Source: Paraburkholderia acidisoli
Lineage (GTDB): Bacteria > Pseudomonadota > Gammaproteobacteria > Burkholderiales > Burkholderiaceae
Length of the DNA stretch: 64,000 nt
Reading direction: 5' to 3'
NCBI RefSeq assembly: GCF_009789675.1
Contig: NZ_CP046913.1
Coordinates: 868,001 to 932,000, forward strand
Part shown: piece after piece, positions 16,269 to 23,895 of the stretch
Layout: each line of letters starts with the position of its first letter
How positions within the stretch are numbered: position 1 is the stretch's first letter
Made by a program: the position numbers and the translations under genes
Notes under the pieces: generated by a model
Told to the model about the DNA's origin: nothing
What the model saw: only the letters and a program-made list of their open reading frames with translations
The model's database searches: none

Positions 16269-17756
16269 ATGGGCAGACTGATCGTGGTATCGAATCGCGT
16301 AGCGCCGACGCAGGAAGGCCGTCCCGCAGCCGGGGGCCTCGCAGTCGGCGTGCTGGACGCGCTCAAGGAAACAGGCGGTGTGTGGTTCGGCTGGAGCGGC
16401 GAAACCGTCGCGGAACCGGCCGAAGCGGTCATCGAGCAACAGGGCAGCGTCACTTACGCGACCGTCGGTCTGACCAAGCGTGACTATGACCAGTACTACA
16501 AGGGCTTCTCGAACACGACGCTCTGGCCGACGTTCCACTACCGGAACGATCTCGCGCGCTACGAGCGTCAGGAGTACGGCGGTTATCTGCGGGTGAACGT
16601 GACGCTCGCGCGCCAGCTTCAGCCGTTGATCGAGCCCGACGACATCATCTGGATTCACGACTATCACCTGATTCCGTTCGCGCGCTGCCTGCGCGACCTC
16701 GGCGTGAAGAATCCCATCGGCTTCTTCCTGCACATTCCGTTGCCCGTGCCGGAAGTCATGCGCTCGATTCCGCCGCACGAAGAGCTGATGAAGTTCCTGT
16801 GCCATTACGACGTGGTGGGCTTCCAGACCGACGCCGACCGCCAGGCGTTCCTCGACTACATCGAGCGCGGCGGCCACGGCCAGTCGAGCGAGGACGGCAT
16901 GGTCCACGCGTGGGATCGCTTCCTCAAGGTGGGCGCGTATCCGATCGGCATCTATCCGGACGCGATCGCGAAATCGGCGTCGCAGTTCACGGACCGCAAG
17001 CCCGTGCGCAGCCTGCGCGACGCCATGCGCGGCCGCAAGCTCATCATGAGCGTCGATCGTCTCGATTACTCGAAGGGTCTCGCCGAGCGCTTCCAGGCGT
17101 TCGAGCGGCTGCTGCAAAACGGCCCGGGCTGGCACGGCCGCGTCTCGCTGCTGCAGATCGCGCCGCCGACGCGCTCCGACGTGCAGACCTATCAGACGAT
17201 TCGCCGCAATCTCGAAGGCGAGGCGGGCCGCATCAACGGTCGATTCGCGCAACTCGACTGGACGCCTATTCAGTATCTCAACCGCAAATACGAGCGCAAT
17301 CTGCTGATGGCGTTGTTCCGTCAGGCGCAGGTGGGCTATGTCGCGCCGTTGCGCGACGGCATGAACCTCGTGGCCAAGGAATACGTGGCGTCGCAGAACC
17401 CCGAGGATCCGGGCGTGCTGGTGCTGTCGCAGTTCGCGGGCGCGGCGGAGCAGTTGCCGGGCGCGCTGGTCGTGAATCCGTACGACCTGAACCAGACGGC
17501 CGAAGCGCTCGAACGTGCGCTCTCGATGCCGCACGCCGAGCGGGTCTCGCGCTACAACGACATGATGGCGCAGTTGCGCGAGAACAATCTTTCGGTGTGG
17601 CGCGATACGTTCCTCGCCGATCTGCGCAGCGTGGCCACCGCGGCTTCGGTCACGGCGAAGGCGCGCAGCACGCCGGCAACGGTGGCATCGGCGAAACCTG
17701 CCGCGCCGGCCCAGTCTGCACCGGCGCCGAAGCGCGAGGCGCGCGGCACACTGTAA
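16269..17756 (+). CDS. otsA: Alpha,alpha-trehalose-6-phosphate synthase
   Basis: The 495-residue GT20 glycosyltransferase transfers glucose from UDP-glucose to glucose-6-phosphate to make trehalose-6-phosphate. The N-terminal V-V-S-N-R and G-G-L loop, W-I-H-D-Y-H-L, S-V-D-R-L-D-Y-S-K-G and D-G-M-N-L-V-A-K-E-Y motifs of the family are all present. A tail of about 40 residues rich in Ala/Pro/Thr follows the catalytic part. The ATG at 16269 has a strong AGGAGGT ribosome binding site. No trehalose-6-phosphate phosphatase (otsB) is encoded nearby. A near-perfect sigma-54 promoter lies upstream, an unusual control for this osmoprotectant enzyme. Confidence 0.95.
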   Translation: MGRLIVVSNRVAPTQEGRPAAGGLAVGVLDALKETGGVWFGWSGETVAEPAEAVIEQQGSVTYATVGLTKRDYDQYYKGFSNTTLWPTFHYRNDLARYERQEYGGYLRVNVTLARQLQPLIEPDDIIWIHDYHLIPFARCLRDLGVKNPIGFFLHIPLPVPEVMRSIPPHEELMKFLCHYDVVGFQTDADRQAFLDYIERGGHGQSSEDGMVHAWDRFLKVGAYPIGIYPDAIAKSASQFTDRKPVRSLRDAMRGRKLIMSVDRLDYSKGLAERFQAFERLLQNGPGWHGRVSLLQIAPPTRSDVQTYQTIRRNLEGEAGRINGRFAQLDWTPIQYLNRKYERNLLMALFRQAQVGYVAPLRDGMNLVAKEYVASQNPEDPGVLVLSQFAGAAEQLPGALVVNPYDLNQTAEALERALSMPHAERVSRYNDMMAQLRENNLSVWRDTFLADLRSVATAASVTAKARSTPATVASAKPAAPAQSAPAPKREARGTL

Positions 17757-17786
17757 CGCCCGCGCGAGTCAGCCATGGCGTGACAG

Positions 17787-17819
17787 AACGCGGCGGCCTT
17801 CGGGTCGCCGCGTTTTTTT
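17787..17819 (+). terminator. Intrinsic terminator after otsA
   Basis: A 12-bp stem with one G-T pair is closed by a TTCG tetraloop, and a run of seven T follows. Confidence 0.93.
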
Positions 17820-17902
17820 ATGCATGCGCCACGCGATCGCGATGAGGCTGGCGGCGAGGCAACACGTCGATGTTTATGTCGATGCCGATGTCGACGATCA
17901 CC

Positions 17903-19333
17903 TCACGCCGATGAGCGGGGCGAAGCGGTACGCGGCACGAGGCGCATCAGGCTGACCACGGAGGCGGCGGCCGCGAAGCCCGTGGCGACGAGCAGCGCGA
18001 CCGACGGCCCATGCCGTGGCGCGACGCTGAAGATCAGCGCGACCAGCGCCGCGCCGAGCGTTTGCCCCGTGAGGCGCGCGGTGCCGAGCATGCCGCTCGC
18101 GCCGCCGCTGCGCTCGCGCGGCGCCGAAGACAGAATCTGGCGATTGTTGGGCGACTGGAAAATGCCGAAGCCCGCGCCGCACAACGCCATGCGCCAGCAA
18201 ATGTCGACGATGGACGGATGCGCGCCGAGCGTGGCGAGCGCGAGCAGGCCGAGCGCGAACAGCGCGAGCCCGATGCCGCCGAGGATGCCGGCCGGATAGC
18301 GGTCGGAGAGCGCACCCGCGAGCGGCGCCGCGCCGACGATGACGAGCGGCCAGGGCGTCATCAGAAAACCGGTGGCGACCTGCGAGAAGCCGAGCGTGTC
18401 CTGCAGCAGGAACGGCAGCGCGACGAACGCGAGCATCTGCGCGGTGAACGAGCAGACCGAGGTGCTGATCGAGAGCGCGAACACGGGATTGGCCAGCAGG
18501 TCGACGGGCAAGAGCGGCGCGGGCTGCGTGAGCTGACGTCGCACGAAATACCAGCCAACCCCGACCGCGAGCACGAGTTCGCCCGCCACCCACGGCGTGT
18601 TCTCGCCGTGGCCCATGCCATCGACGGCAAAAATCAGCAGGCCGAACACGACCGCGTTGAGCAGCGCGCTCAGGTAATCGTAGGGCGCGGGATGCCGCTC
18701 GTTCATGGGCAGCGCGCGCAGGCCGAGCGCGACCGCCGCAATGCCGATCGGCACGTTGATCGCGAACAGCCACGGCCACGCGGCAATGGCGAGCACGCCC
18801 GAGGCGAGCGTGGGGCCGACCACCGAGGCGACCGCGACCACCATCGCGTTGATGGCGACGCCGCGGCCGAGCCGCGAGCGCGGATAGATCAAACGCACGA
18901 GCGCCGTGTTCACGCACATGATGCCCGCGCCGCCGAACCCCTGTACCACGCGCGCGATGGCGAGTTCGGGCAGTGTGGTCGCGAGCGCGCAGAACAGCGA
19001 GGCGACCGTGAACAGCGCGAGGCCGCCCAGATACACGCGCCGGTAGCCGATGCGGTCGCCGAGCGAGGAAAGCGGCAGCAGGGAGATCGTGACGGAGAGC
19101 TGGTAGGCGTTGACGATCCAGATCGAGCTGGCCGCGCTTGCGTGCAGATGCCGGGCGATGGTCGGCAGCGCGACATTGGCGATCGAGCCGTCGAGCACGG
19201 CGAGCGTGATGCCGAGCGCGAGCACGGCGACCGCGTAATAACGCTGCGGAAACGGCAGGCCGGTTTCGATGTCGTCCGCTTCGTTGGCAGGGGCGGACGG
19301 CGCGGGAGCGGCGGAGTGCGTGGAGGTGGACAT
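17903..19333 (-). CDS. DHA2-type MFS drug exporter
   Basis: This is an inner-membrane transporter of 476 residues with about 14 predicted TM helices. It carries the DHA2-type antiporter motif (L-D-G-S-I-A-N-V-A-L-P-T-I) in TM1 and the loop 2-3 motif G-D-R-I-G-Y-R-R. Members export toxic compounds by proton antiport. The ATG at 19333 is used; no good ribosome binding site precedes it, and a TTG at 19357 in the same frame is an alternative. It is not obviously in an operon. The substrate is unknown. Confidence 0.88.
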   Translation of the reverse strand: MSTSTHSAAPAPSAPANEADDIETGLPFPQRYYAVAVLALGITLAVLDGSIANVALPTIARHLHASAASSIWIVNAYQLSVTISLLPLSSLGDRIGYRRVYLGGLALFTVASLFCALATTLPELAIARVVQGFGGAGIMCVNTALVRLIYPRSRLGRGVAINAMVVAVASVVGPTLASGVLAIAAWPWLFAINVPIGIAAVALGLRALPMNERHPAPYDYLSALLNAVVFGLLIFAVDGMGHGENTPWVAGELVLAVGVGWYFVRRQLTQPAPLLPVDLLANPVFALSISTSVCSFTAQMLAFVALPFLLQDTLGFSQVATGFLMTPWPLVIVGAAPLAGALSDRYPAGILGGIGLALFALGLLALATLGAHPSIVDICWRMALCGAGFGIFQSPNNRQILSSAPRERSGGASGMLGTARLTGQTLGAALVALIFSVAPRHGPSVALLVATGFAAAASVVSLMRLVPRTASPRSSA

Positions 19334-19484
19334 CGACGAAAACGCCGCGCGTTGCAAAGCCGGCGCGGCGGTCCATGGTGGCGGTTGAGGTGGGGTGATG
19401 GCGACGCGGCGCCGTGCGCGCGCCGCGAGGTTCGGTTTATCACTGCGTGGCTACGGGGCGCGGGCGGGCACCGCGCGACTCCCA

Positions 19485-19988
19485 CTACTTCAACTCGTAC
19501 AGGCCCACGTAAGTCGTCGAGTCCATTTCGTTCAGATGCGTCATGAAGCGCGCCACCGCGTTGGTCGTGTCGGGCGTGACCGGCAATTGCGCGGCTTTCA
19601 GCGCATGCACGCGGAAGATGTAGCGATGCGGCCGGTCGCCGCGCGGAGGCGCCGCGCCGCCGAAACCGACCGTGCCGTAGTCGTTGCGTAACTGAATGGC
19701 GCCTTGCGGCAGCAGGCTGCCGTCGGGCTTGCCGGCGTTGCGCGCGAGCGAGCGCACGTCGGCGGGAATGTTGACGACGACCCAGTGCCAGAAGCCGCTG
19801 CCCGTGGGCGCGTCGGGGTCGTAGACCGTGAGCGCGAAGCTTTGCGTGTCGGCGGGCGGGTCGTCCCACTGGAGCGCGGGCGAAAGATTGTCGCCGTCCA
19901 CGCCGAAGGCGCGGTCGTCGAACTCCTGCGCCTTCGGCATGAAACCGTTGCTGGGAAAATCATCGGACCAGAGTCGGAAATCAGCCAT
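19485..19988 (-). CDS. YbhB/YbcL-type PEBP family protein
   Basis: The 167-residue protein contains the phosphatidylethanolamine-binding protein signatures D-P-D-A-P, H-W-V-V-V-N-I and the G-x-x-P-P-R-G-D-R-P-H-R-Y segment. Bacterial members are small soluble ligand-binding proteins without an assigned reaction. GGAGG lies well placed before the ATG. No signal peptide is visible, so it is cytoplasmic. It stands alone. Confidence 0.93.
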   Translation of the reverse strand: MADFRLWSDDFPSNGFMPKAQEFDDRAFGVDGDNLSPALQWDDPPADTQSFALTVYDPDAPTGSGFWHWVVVNIPADVRSLARNAGKPDGSLLPQGAIQLRNDYGTVGFGGAAPPRGDRPHRYIFRVHALKAAQLPVTPDTTNAVARFMTHLNEMDSTTYVGLYELK

Positions 19989-20168
19989 CGGATGCCTCCT
20001 TCACGGGGAATTTTTGCGCGCGAGAGGTTGCTGGAATCGCCTGCGAGTACGCGCGGATAAGCCGATCGAGTGTATCACCGGGCGCGTGGGCGTCAGCGCG
20101 CGCGGCCGCGCCGTGGCAAAGCGGCCTGGCACAGGCGTTCCACTCAACCCGGCTTAACCCGGCGCGCG

Positions 20169-20618
20169 TCACGCGCGCGCCTCGAACCACGCCGAGTTTG
20201 CGTCGTCGAGCCACGCCGCGAGCCGCTCGACCACGGCGTTCGGATCCTGCTGCGCGCCGCGCAACGCGCATTCCCAGATCACGGCCACGCGCCAGCCCTG
20301 CGCCGCGAGCGCGGCGAGCGCTCTGGCGTCGTTCAGGCGGTTGCGCGCGATCTTCTCGCGCCAGAACTCGGGGCGGGTTTGCGGCCATTTGAACAATGCG
20401 CACGAGTGGCCGTGCCAGAAGCAGCCGTGCACGAAAATCACCGCGCGGCGGCCGGGCAGGACGATGTCGGGGCGGCCCGGCAGCTCGCGCACGTCGATGC
20501 GAAACCGGAAGCCGCGCCGGTGCAGCAGGCTGCGGATCAGGATCTCGGGTTTCGTGTTGCGCCCGCGTATGCCGGACATCATCCGGCTACGCGTCGCGCT
20601 GTCGACGACGTCGACCAT
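20169..20618 (-). CDS. vsr: Very short patch repair endonuclease
   Basis: The 149-residue protein is typical of Vsr. It has the start V-D-S-A-T-R-S-R-M-M-S-G-I, the P-D-I-V-L-P aspartate and F-V-H-G-C-F-W-H-G-H with the catalytic histidines. It nicks 5' of T in T:G mismatches created by deamination of 5-methylcytosine at the site of the adjacent methyltransferase. It follows that gene on the same strand, as vsr follows dcm in E. coli. The same frame is open upstream to 20780 through the 12-bp repeats, which would add an (A-E-T-G) repeat N-terminus. The start at 20618 is preferred because family similarity begins there. Confidence 0.93.
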   Translation of the reverse strand: MVDVVDSATRSRMMSGIRGRNTKPEILIRSLLHRRGFRFRIDVRELPGRPDIVLPGRRAVIFVHGCFWHGHSCALFKWPQTRPEFWREKIARNRLNDARALAALAAQGWRVAVIWECALRGAQQDPNAVVERLAAWLDDANSAWFEARA

Positions 20619-20666
20619 CGTCAGGCAACTCCCGGTGGGGTGGCGGGTCTTCGCTGCGGGCTTTTC

Positions 20667-20726
20667 GCCAGTTTCAGCGCCAGTTTCAGCGCCGGTTTCA
20701 GCGCCGGTTTCAGCGCCGGTTTCAGC
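20667..20726. repeat. Five tandem 12-bp repeats between dcm and vsr
   Basis: Five exact-length units occur: two of GCCAGTTTCAGC and three of GCCGGTTTCAGC. The dcm stop codon lies within the first unit met by dcm. As 12 is a multiple of three, unit number can vary without frameshift. Confidence 0.95.
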
Positions 20727-22023
20727 GCAAGGCAACGCCCACCGTCGCGCAAACGGCGTGCTCGGCGGCGGCTTGCGCAACGAGCGCCGCGGGCGCGATC
20801 TGCGCGGCGAGCAGCGCGTCGAGATGCGGCATCATCGTGCGCGCCACTTCGCGCATCACCGGCATGACCACGCTGTTGCCGAACTGGCGGTACGCCTGCG
20901 TGTCGCTCACGGGAATGCGGAACGTGTCGGGAAAGCCCATCAGGCGCGCGCACTCGCGCGGCGTGAGGCGGCGCGGGCGCACGCCTTCGCCCTGATGCAC
21001 GAGGATCTCGCTGCCGTCCTTGTGATACCGCGCCGAGAGCGTGCGCGTGACGCTGCCCGGAAACGCCATGCCGAAGCCGAAACCGTTGCCGGCCGCGCGA
21101 TGTTTTTCGGCGTATTGCTGCAAGTAAGCCCAGAGTCCCGGCGTGAGCGTGTACTTCGGCTGCACCTGGCGCGCGCCGTGGTCGAAAAAGCGCTCGCCGT
21201 CCCAGGGCAGCAGCGGTTCGCTGCCGTCGGTGCGATGCAGGATGGAGGCGAGCCGCGGGCCGTCCTCGGGCAGCGCGAGCGCGTCCCACGAAAACGCGCT
21301 CGGCTCGCGGAACCCGACGATGATGATGCGTTCGCGATGCTGCGGCGTGAAATGACGGCCGTCGATCACGCGGTAATGGACGTCGTAGCCGAGTTCGTCG
21401 CGCAGCACATGCAGGATCACGTCGAAGGTGCGGCCGCGGTCGTGCGAGAGCAGGTTCTTGACGTTTTCGAGCAGGAAGGCGGCAGGGCGTTTTTCGGCGA
21501 TGATGCGCGCGACGTCGAAGAACAGCGTGCCTTGCGTCGTGCATTCGAAACCGTGCGGACGGCCGAGCGCATTCTTCTTGGACACGCCCGCGATCGAGAA
21601 CGGCTGGCACGGAAAGCCCGCGAGCAGCACGTCGTGATCGGGCACGTCGGCGGCGTCGACGGCCGTGATGTCGCCGTCGAACGGATGATCTTCGCCGTAG
21701 TTCTCGAGATAGGTCTTGCGCGAGAACGGGTTCCACTCGCTCGTGAACACGCACTCGCCGCCGTGCGCCTCGAAGCCCTTGCGAATGCCGCCAATGCCCG
21801 CGAACAGGTCGATGAAGCGGAATCGCGCCGGCGTGCCGGCCGTGCGCGCGCCGCCGTGCAGCAACTCGCGCAGCGCGGCTTCGAGCATCGCGGGGCAGGG
21901 CGTTTCGCCTTTTTCCCAGCGCCGCACCGTCTTGACGTCCTTGCCGACATGCGCGGCGATCTGCTGCTGCGTGAAACGCTTGCGTGCCTGCTGGAGCAGG
22001 TCTCGCGGATGGGCCGTGAGCAC
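20722..22023 (-). CDS. dcm: Dcm-type DNA (cytosine-5)-methyltransferase
   Basis: The 433-residue protein has an N-terminal Xre-like helix-turn-helix (about 16-38, [10 protein letters not shown]) followed by the methyltransferase core. SAM-binding D-L-F-A-G-I-G-G, the catalytic P-C-Q loop with C139, the E-N-V motif, Q-H-R-E-R and the C-terminal Q-F-G-N-S-V are in canonical order. Pairing with vsr resembles E. coli dcm-vsr. No restriction endonuclease gene is adjacent, so it is probably an orphan methylase. Translation starts at GTG 22023, preceded by GAGGA. The recognition sequence cannot be read from the protein. Confidence 0.93.
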   Translation of the reverse strand: MLTAHPRDLLQQARKRFTQQQIAAHVGKDVKTVRRWEKGETPCPAMLEAALRELLHGGARTAGTPARFRFIDLFAGIGGIRKGFEAHGGECVFTSEWNPFSRKTYLENYGEDHPFDGDITAVDAADVPDHDVLLAGFPCQPFSIAGVSKKNALGRPHGFECTTQGTLFFDVARIIAEKRPAAFLLENVKNLLSHDRGRTFDVILHVLRDELGYDVHYRVIDGRHFTPQHRERIIIVGFREPSAFSWDALALPEDGPRLASILHRTDGSEPLLPWDGERFFDHGARQVQPKYTLTPGLWAYLQQYAEKHRAAGNGFGFGMAFPGSVTRTLSARYHKDGSEILVHQGEGVRPRRLTPRECARLMGFPDTFRIPVSDTQAYRQFGNSVVMPVMREVARTMMPHLDALLAAQIAPAALVAQAAAEHAVCATVGVALR

Positions 22024-22243
22024 GGAGTCCTCGTTAGGGTATTTTTGCGGACATTATGACCGATGGTCGACCCGCGGCACCAGGAATTCCCGATCGACGG
22101 CTGGGCTTTTGACCTACCCGAGGGTATCTGGCGAGGCTCGAGACGTGTTTTCGCCGCGATGCGCACTGGCATCGACATGTTCAGACGTGGGGAAGCCGCG
22201 CCGGTGTCGTTGGCCTCGGCGCGGAACAGGGCGTGACGCGGGG

Positions 22244-22555
22244 TCAGGCGTGTCTCGAGCGCCTCATGGCGGCCTTTTTGCTCCCGGCCGCGGCGGCCGA
22301 AGCGATGTTTAGCTCGTGCAGGTCGATGATCAACAGCAAGCTGTCGATCTCGCACAACTGGCCTTTGTTGATGAGGCCGGTATCGAGCAAACGGTGGAGA
22401 CGCTGACGCCAGTAGCTCGGCGGCAGGATGGGGCCGCCGAGGTCACCCGATAACGACAGCGGCATCACGCGACGAATGTGCGTGATGTCCTGGTCGATCA
22501 GGTTCGACATCAGGTAGCCAGCGGGGAGGGGACGCGGGGTGTCCATAAAACCCAT
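22244..22555 (-). CDS. Uncharacterised protein, about 103 aa
   Basis: The start at 22555 follows AAAAAGG at suitable distance, although ATG codons 9 bases and about 45 bases further in are possible. The central part (S-N-L-I-D-Q-D-I-T-H-I-R-R-V through I-D-L-H-E-L) looks like a compact helical protein, followed by an Ala/Lys/Arg-rich tail. No signal peptide or membrane helix is seen. Composition and codon use agree with the neighbours. It lies upstream of dcm on the same strand, but 220 bases away. No family is recognised. Confidence 0.6.
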   Translation of the reverse strand: MGFMDTPRPLPAGYLMSNLIDQDITHIRRVMPLSLSGDLGGPILPPSYWRQRLHRLLDTGLINKGQLCEIDSLLLIIDLHELNIASAAAAGSKKAAMRRSRHA

Positions 22556-22674
22556 TACGGCACCTTTTTCCCAACCTTTAAAACTTTTTAGTAGGTGCTT
22601 ACCCTAATTTTTCGAAAACATTGCCAACTGCCGCAGAGCCTTGTGTCGAAAGGCTTCGCGGGTTGGCCCCGTTT

Positions 22675-22950
22675 TTATTCCTGCTCGCCGCGCGGCGCGT
22701 TGCCCGGCGCCTGGGCGGCGGTCTCCAGGAAGCGGCGGGTGGCTTCGAACGCTTGCAGCATCTGCTCGGGCCAGGGCGTTTGCAGCATGACGGCCTGGTG
22801 GTTCTCGAATGCGCCGCTCAACTGGCGCGCGAGTTCCGGCGAATTCAGATGACGCAGCAGCACGCTCACGGCGATTGCGGTGGCCTGGCTCGCGCCGGCC
22901 GTCTGGAGTTCGGATGCGGTGAGGGCGGCGACTTGCTTGTTGATGTCCAT
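22675..22950 (-). CDS. Uncharacterised helical protein, 91 aa
   Basis: The sequence starts M-D-I-N-K-Q-V-A-A-L-T and appears mostly alpha-helical, without membrane segment or signal peptide, with a Pro/Gly-rich tail. CAGG precedes the ATG. Third-position G/C bias supports a real gene. It stands alone upstream of tRNA-Arg on the same strand side. No function can be assigned. Confidence 0.6.
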   Translation of the reverse strand: MDINKQVAALTASELQTAGASQATAIAVSVLLRHLNSPELARQLSGAFENHQAVMLQTPWPEQMLQAFEATRRFLETAAQAPGNAPRGEQE

Positions 22951-23083
22951 GGGAAACCTGGGTCGGAAGGTAAGGCGGTGCGCACGAGCGCGAGCGGGGC
23001 GCGCAGGGCGATGGAGAACGGCGTGGGATGGCGATGGGTGAAGCGCAAGGCCCGCGCCGCATGAGTCGCATGTATCGCGCGGC

Positions 23084-23158
23084 TGGTCCCCCTGGCAGGA
23101 ATCGAACCTGCATCTAGCGCTTAGGAGGCACTTGTTCTATCCATTGAACTACAGGGAG
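23084..23158 (-). tRNA. tRNA-Arg (anticodon CCU)
   Basis: A full cloverleaf can be folded: a 7-bp acceptor stem with one G-U pair, a D arm, an anticodon stem AGTGC/GCGCT with loop CTCCTAA (anticodon CCT), and a T arm GCAGG-TTCGATT-CCTGC. The 3' CCA is encoded at 23084-23086. It reads AGG codons. This gene is a common integration site in proteobacteria, but no integrase is near it here. Confidence 0.96.
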
Positions 23159-23419
23159 CACGAAGCGAAAAGGCGGGCGCTCGCTCCGCAGGCTCGCCAT
23201 GTTCCCAAGTGACCCGTCATGGCGCGGAGCTGTCGTGAGGCTCGCCCGAGGGCGATTCGCGACTAAGGGCCAAGAGTATAGCAAAGGCGTCCGGGCGCGA
23301 TAATGACGCTTCGGCGTGATGCCCCCGCGTCTTCAGCGTGGCGCTCCCGTGCACGGCGAGCGAGCGCGGCGCCCCGAATCGGCCGATCCATGACGCCGTT
23401 TGCGGCGCGAATCCGCGCC

Positions 23420-23602
23420 TTAAAACTCGACCACGGCGAATTCGGCCTTGCCCACGTCGCACAGCGGGCAGCGCCAGTCTTCCGGGATGTCGGCGAAGCG
23501 CGTGCCGGCGGCGATGCCTTCGTCGGGCAAACCTTCTTCCTCGTTGTAGATCCAGCCGCAGATCAGGCAGACCCAGCTTTTGTACTCGATTACTTCGCTC
23601 AC
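23420..23602 (-). CDS. Rubredoxin
   Basis: The 60-residue one-iron electron carrier has the two knuckles C-L-I-C-G and C-P-L-C-D binding Fe(Cys)4, with the aromatic core W-C/Y/W typical of the fold. The start is GTG at 23602, preceded by AAGGA. Rubredoxins pass electrons from reductases to oxygenases such as alkane hydroxylase or to peroxide-detoxifying enzymes. The partner is not encoded nearby. The gene is monocistronic. Confidence 0.96.
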   Translation of the reverse strand: MSEVIEYKSWVCLICGWIYNEEEGLPDEGIAAGTRFADIPEDWRCPLCDVGKAEFAVVEF

Positions 23603-23895
23603 AGCGTGTCCTTCGTTGGTGCTTCGGTTGATGCTCGATCCGGTGCCGGTTCGATGTTGATTCGGCGTTGATTCCGCGTGGATTCGTCGATTCGATGCCG
23701 GTTTCGCCGTTATCTGGCCCTTTTCAAGCGCTTTTTATGCGTTTCGAGGTCACGGCGAACGAGCCGCGATGTTACCGGAAAACGGCACGAATGCCGCCGC
23801 ACTTGAGGGTGAATGCAGGGTTGCGCGCCGGTTCCGGCGGGCGCGCCCGGCTACAATGTGCGATTCAGATCCACCGCACGCATCGTCTTCCACTC

